From an uncultured Archangium sp. (GTDB lineage: Bacteria > Myxococcota > Myxococcia > Myxococcales > Myxococcaceae), in NCBI GenBank assembly GCA_946479335.1, contig CAMLFP010000326.1:1-6382 (forward strand): a DNA stretch of 6,382 nucleotides. The letters run 5' to 3'. This document shows positions 6,007 through 6,382 of the stretch, piece after piece (the stretch's first letter is position 1; every line of letters starts with the position of its first letter). The position numbers and the translations under genes are program-made. The notes below the pieces were generated by a model. The model saw nothing but the letters and a program-made list of their open reading frames with translations. It made no database searches and was not told the DNA's origin.

Positions 6007-6382
6007 ACTCCTTCCACGTCCCCCTCTCCCGCCTGCGGGAGAGGGTCGGGGTGAGGGCCGCACGCATCATCGTGCTGGCGCTCGTTTCATTCACCTCGCT
6101 CACCGCGCTCGCGGGCTCGCGGCACAAGCCGGGCGGCACCTTGTCCATCGCGCTCGTCTCGCCGGCCGCATCGGTCGACCCACTCTCCGCCGACGCGCCG
6201 GTCGACGCCTTCCGCCTGTCGCTCACGCATCAACCGCTCTGCAAGCTGGTCGACTTCTCGCGCCCCACGCCGACGACGCTGCGCCTGAGCGCGAACGTCG
6301 AACCGAAGCTGGTGCTGGAGGCGCTTTCGCGCGGCGGCGCGTTGACCGCGCAGGTGGGCGCCATCGCCGTGCTCATCGCGCT
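6003..6382 (+). CDS. Probable family 5 extracellular solute-binding protein (N-terminal part, cut by window)
   Basis: The first 126 codons of a gene that continues past the right edge. Residues 7-18 (PLSRLRERVGVR) are encoded by an inserted palindromic repeat. A normal Sec signal follows: basic residues 18-21, a hydrophobic core at 22-35, and probable cleavage after Ala37 (ALA/GS). The mature start, PGGTLSIALVSPAASVDPL at 43-61, resembles the opening of peptide/nickel-type solute-binding proteins (DppA/OppA-like), where a GGTL strand is followed by a DP motif. About 113-123 (ALTAQVGAIAV) may match the LTAxDV helix of the family. Such proteins deliver peptides or other solutes to ABC transporters, though no permease is visible here. 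The ATG overlaps the preceding stop as ATGA and has a strong ribosome binding site. An alternative start is GTG 6051, which would remove nearly all repeat-encoded residues. The family call is from a short segment and moderate. Confidence 0.62.
   Translation, partial: MNSFHVPLSRLRERVGVRAARIIVLALVSFTSLTALAGSRHKPGGTLSIALVSPAASVDPLSADAPVDAFRLSLTHQPLCKLVDFSRPTPTTLRLSANVEPKLVLEALSRGGALTAQVGAIAVLIA
6021..6057 (-). repeat. REP-like palindromic repeat, copy 2, inside a coding region
   Basis: The reverse complement begins CCCTCACCCCGACC and continues into the same stem as copy 1 (2302-2339). The two differ at one base of the first 22 and in the loop. On the plus strand the stem is 6022-6031 with 6036-6045. 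It falls within codons 7-19 of the solute-binding protein gene and is read in frame without a stop. It lies opposite in orientation to copy 1. Confidence 0.9.

Noticed and set aside
2302..6057. The two repeat copies as a CRISPR array or insertion sequence ends
   Set aside because: There are only two copies, inverted and 3.7 kb apart, with no spacers. The intervening DNA encodes a PBP and an envelope protein with no transposase, and no target-site duplication was seen.

Overview
This window is very GC-rich, with codons strongly biased to G or C at the third position. It reads like a chromosome segment from the Myxococcota (myxobacteria) or a close relative. The signs are a surface lipoprotein with a Cys-rich head and an Asp-Ala-Gly linker, a stand-alone cyclic-nucleotide-binding protein, a possible sigma-54 promoter, and envelope genes with little intergenic space. 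The taxon is inferred from style; no marker gene is present.

Layout. Positions 1-1258 hold two minus-strand genes. The first is the 5' part of a metallophosphoesterase lipoprotein that runs off the left edge (1-712). The second is a 143-residue cyclic-nucleotide-binding protein without a DNA-binding domain (827-1258). A 132-base divergent intergenic region (1259-1390) separates them from a plus-strand series that fills the rest of the window. That series is a TPR lipoprotein (1391-2296), a complete PBP1A-type bifunctional penicillin-binding protein (2363-4849), an exported protein of unknown function with one FG-GAP/VCBS-like calcium loop (4846-6006), and the N-terminal part of a probable family 5 solute-binding protein (6003-6382, cut by the right edge). 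The last two junctions are ATGA stop/start overlaps, so these genes are probably translationally coupled.

How the genes may work together. The plus-strand genes look like an envelope operon centred on peptidoglycan synthesis. A lipoprotein with a proline-rich tether and TPR repeats directly upstream of a class A PBP resembles the LpoP activator of Pseudomonas aeruginosa PBP1b, and more loosely LpoA and NlpI of E. coli. This makes a PBP-activator pairing a reasonable but untested hypothesis. The FG-GAP protein and the solute-binding protein may be further periplasmic partners, but their roles are unknown.

The most unusual sequence feature is a dispersed palindromic repeat of about 38 bases present in two inverted copies. 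One copy lies in the 66-base gap before the PBP gene. The other lies inside the start of the solute-binding protein gene, where it is translated in frame between the start codon and the signal peptide. A second oddity is a 60-base AT-rich, rare-codon patch inside the metallophosphoesterase domain. No RNA gene, CRISPR array, insertion sequence or convincing Rho-independent terminator was seen, and no gene-free stretch exceeds 132 bases.
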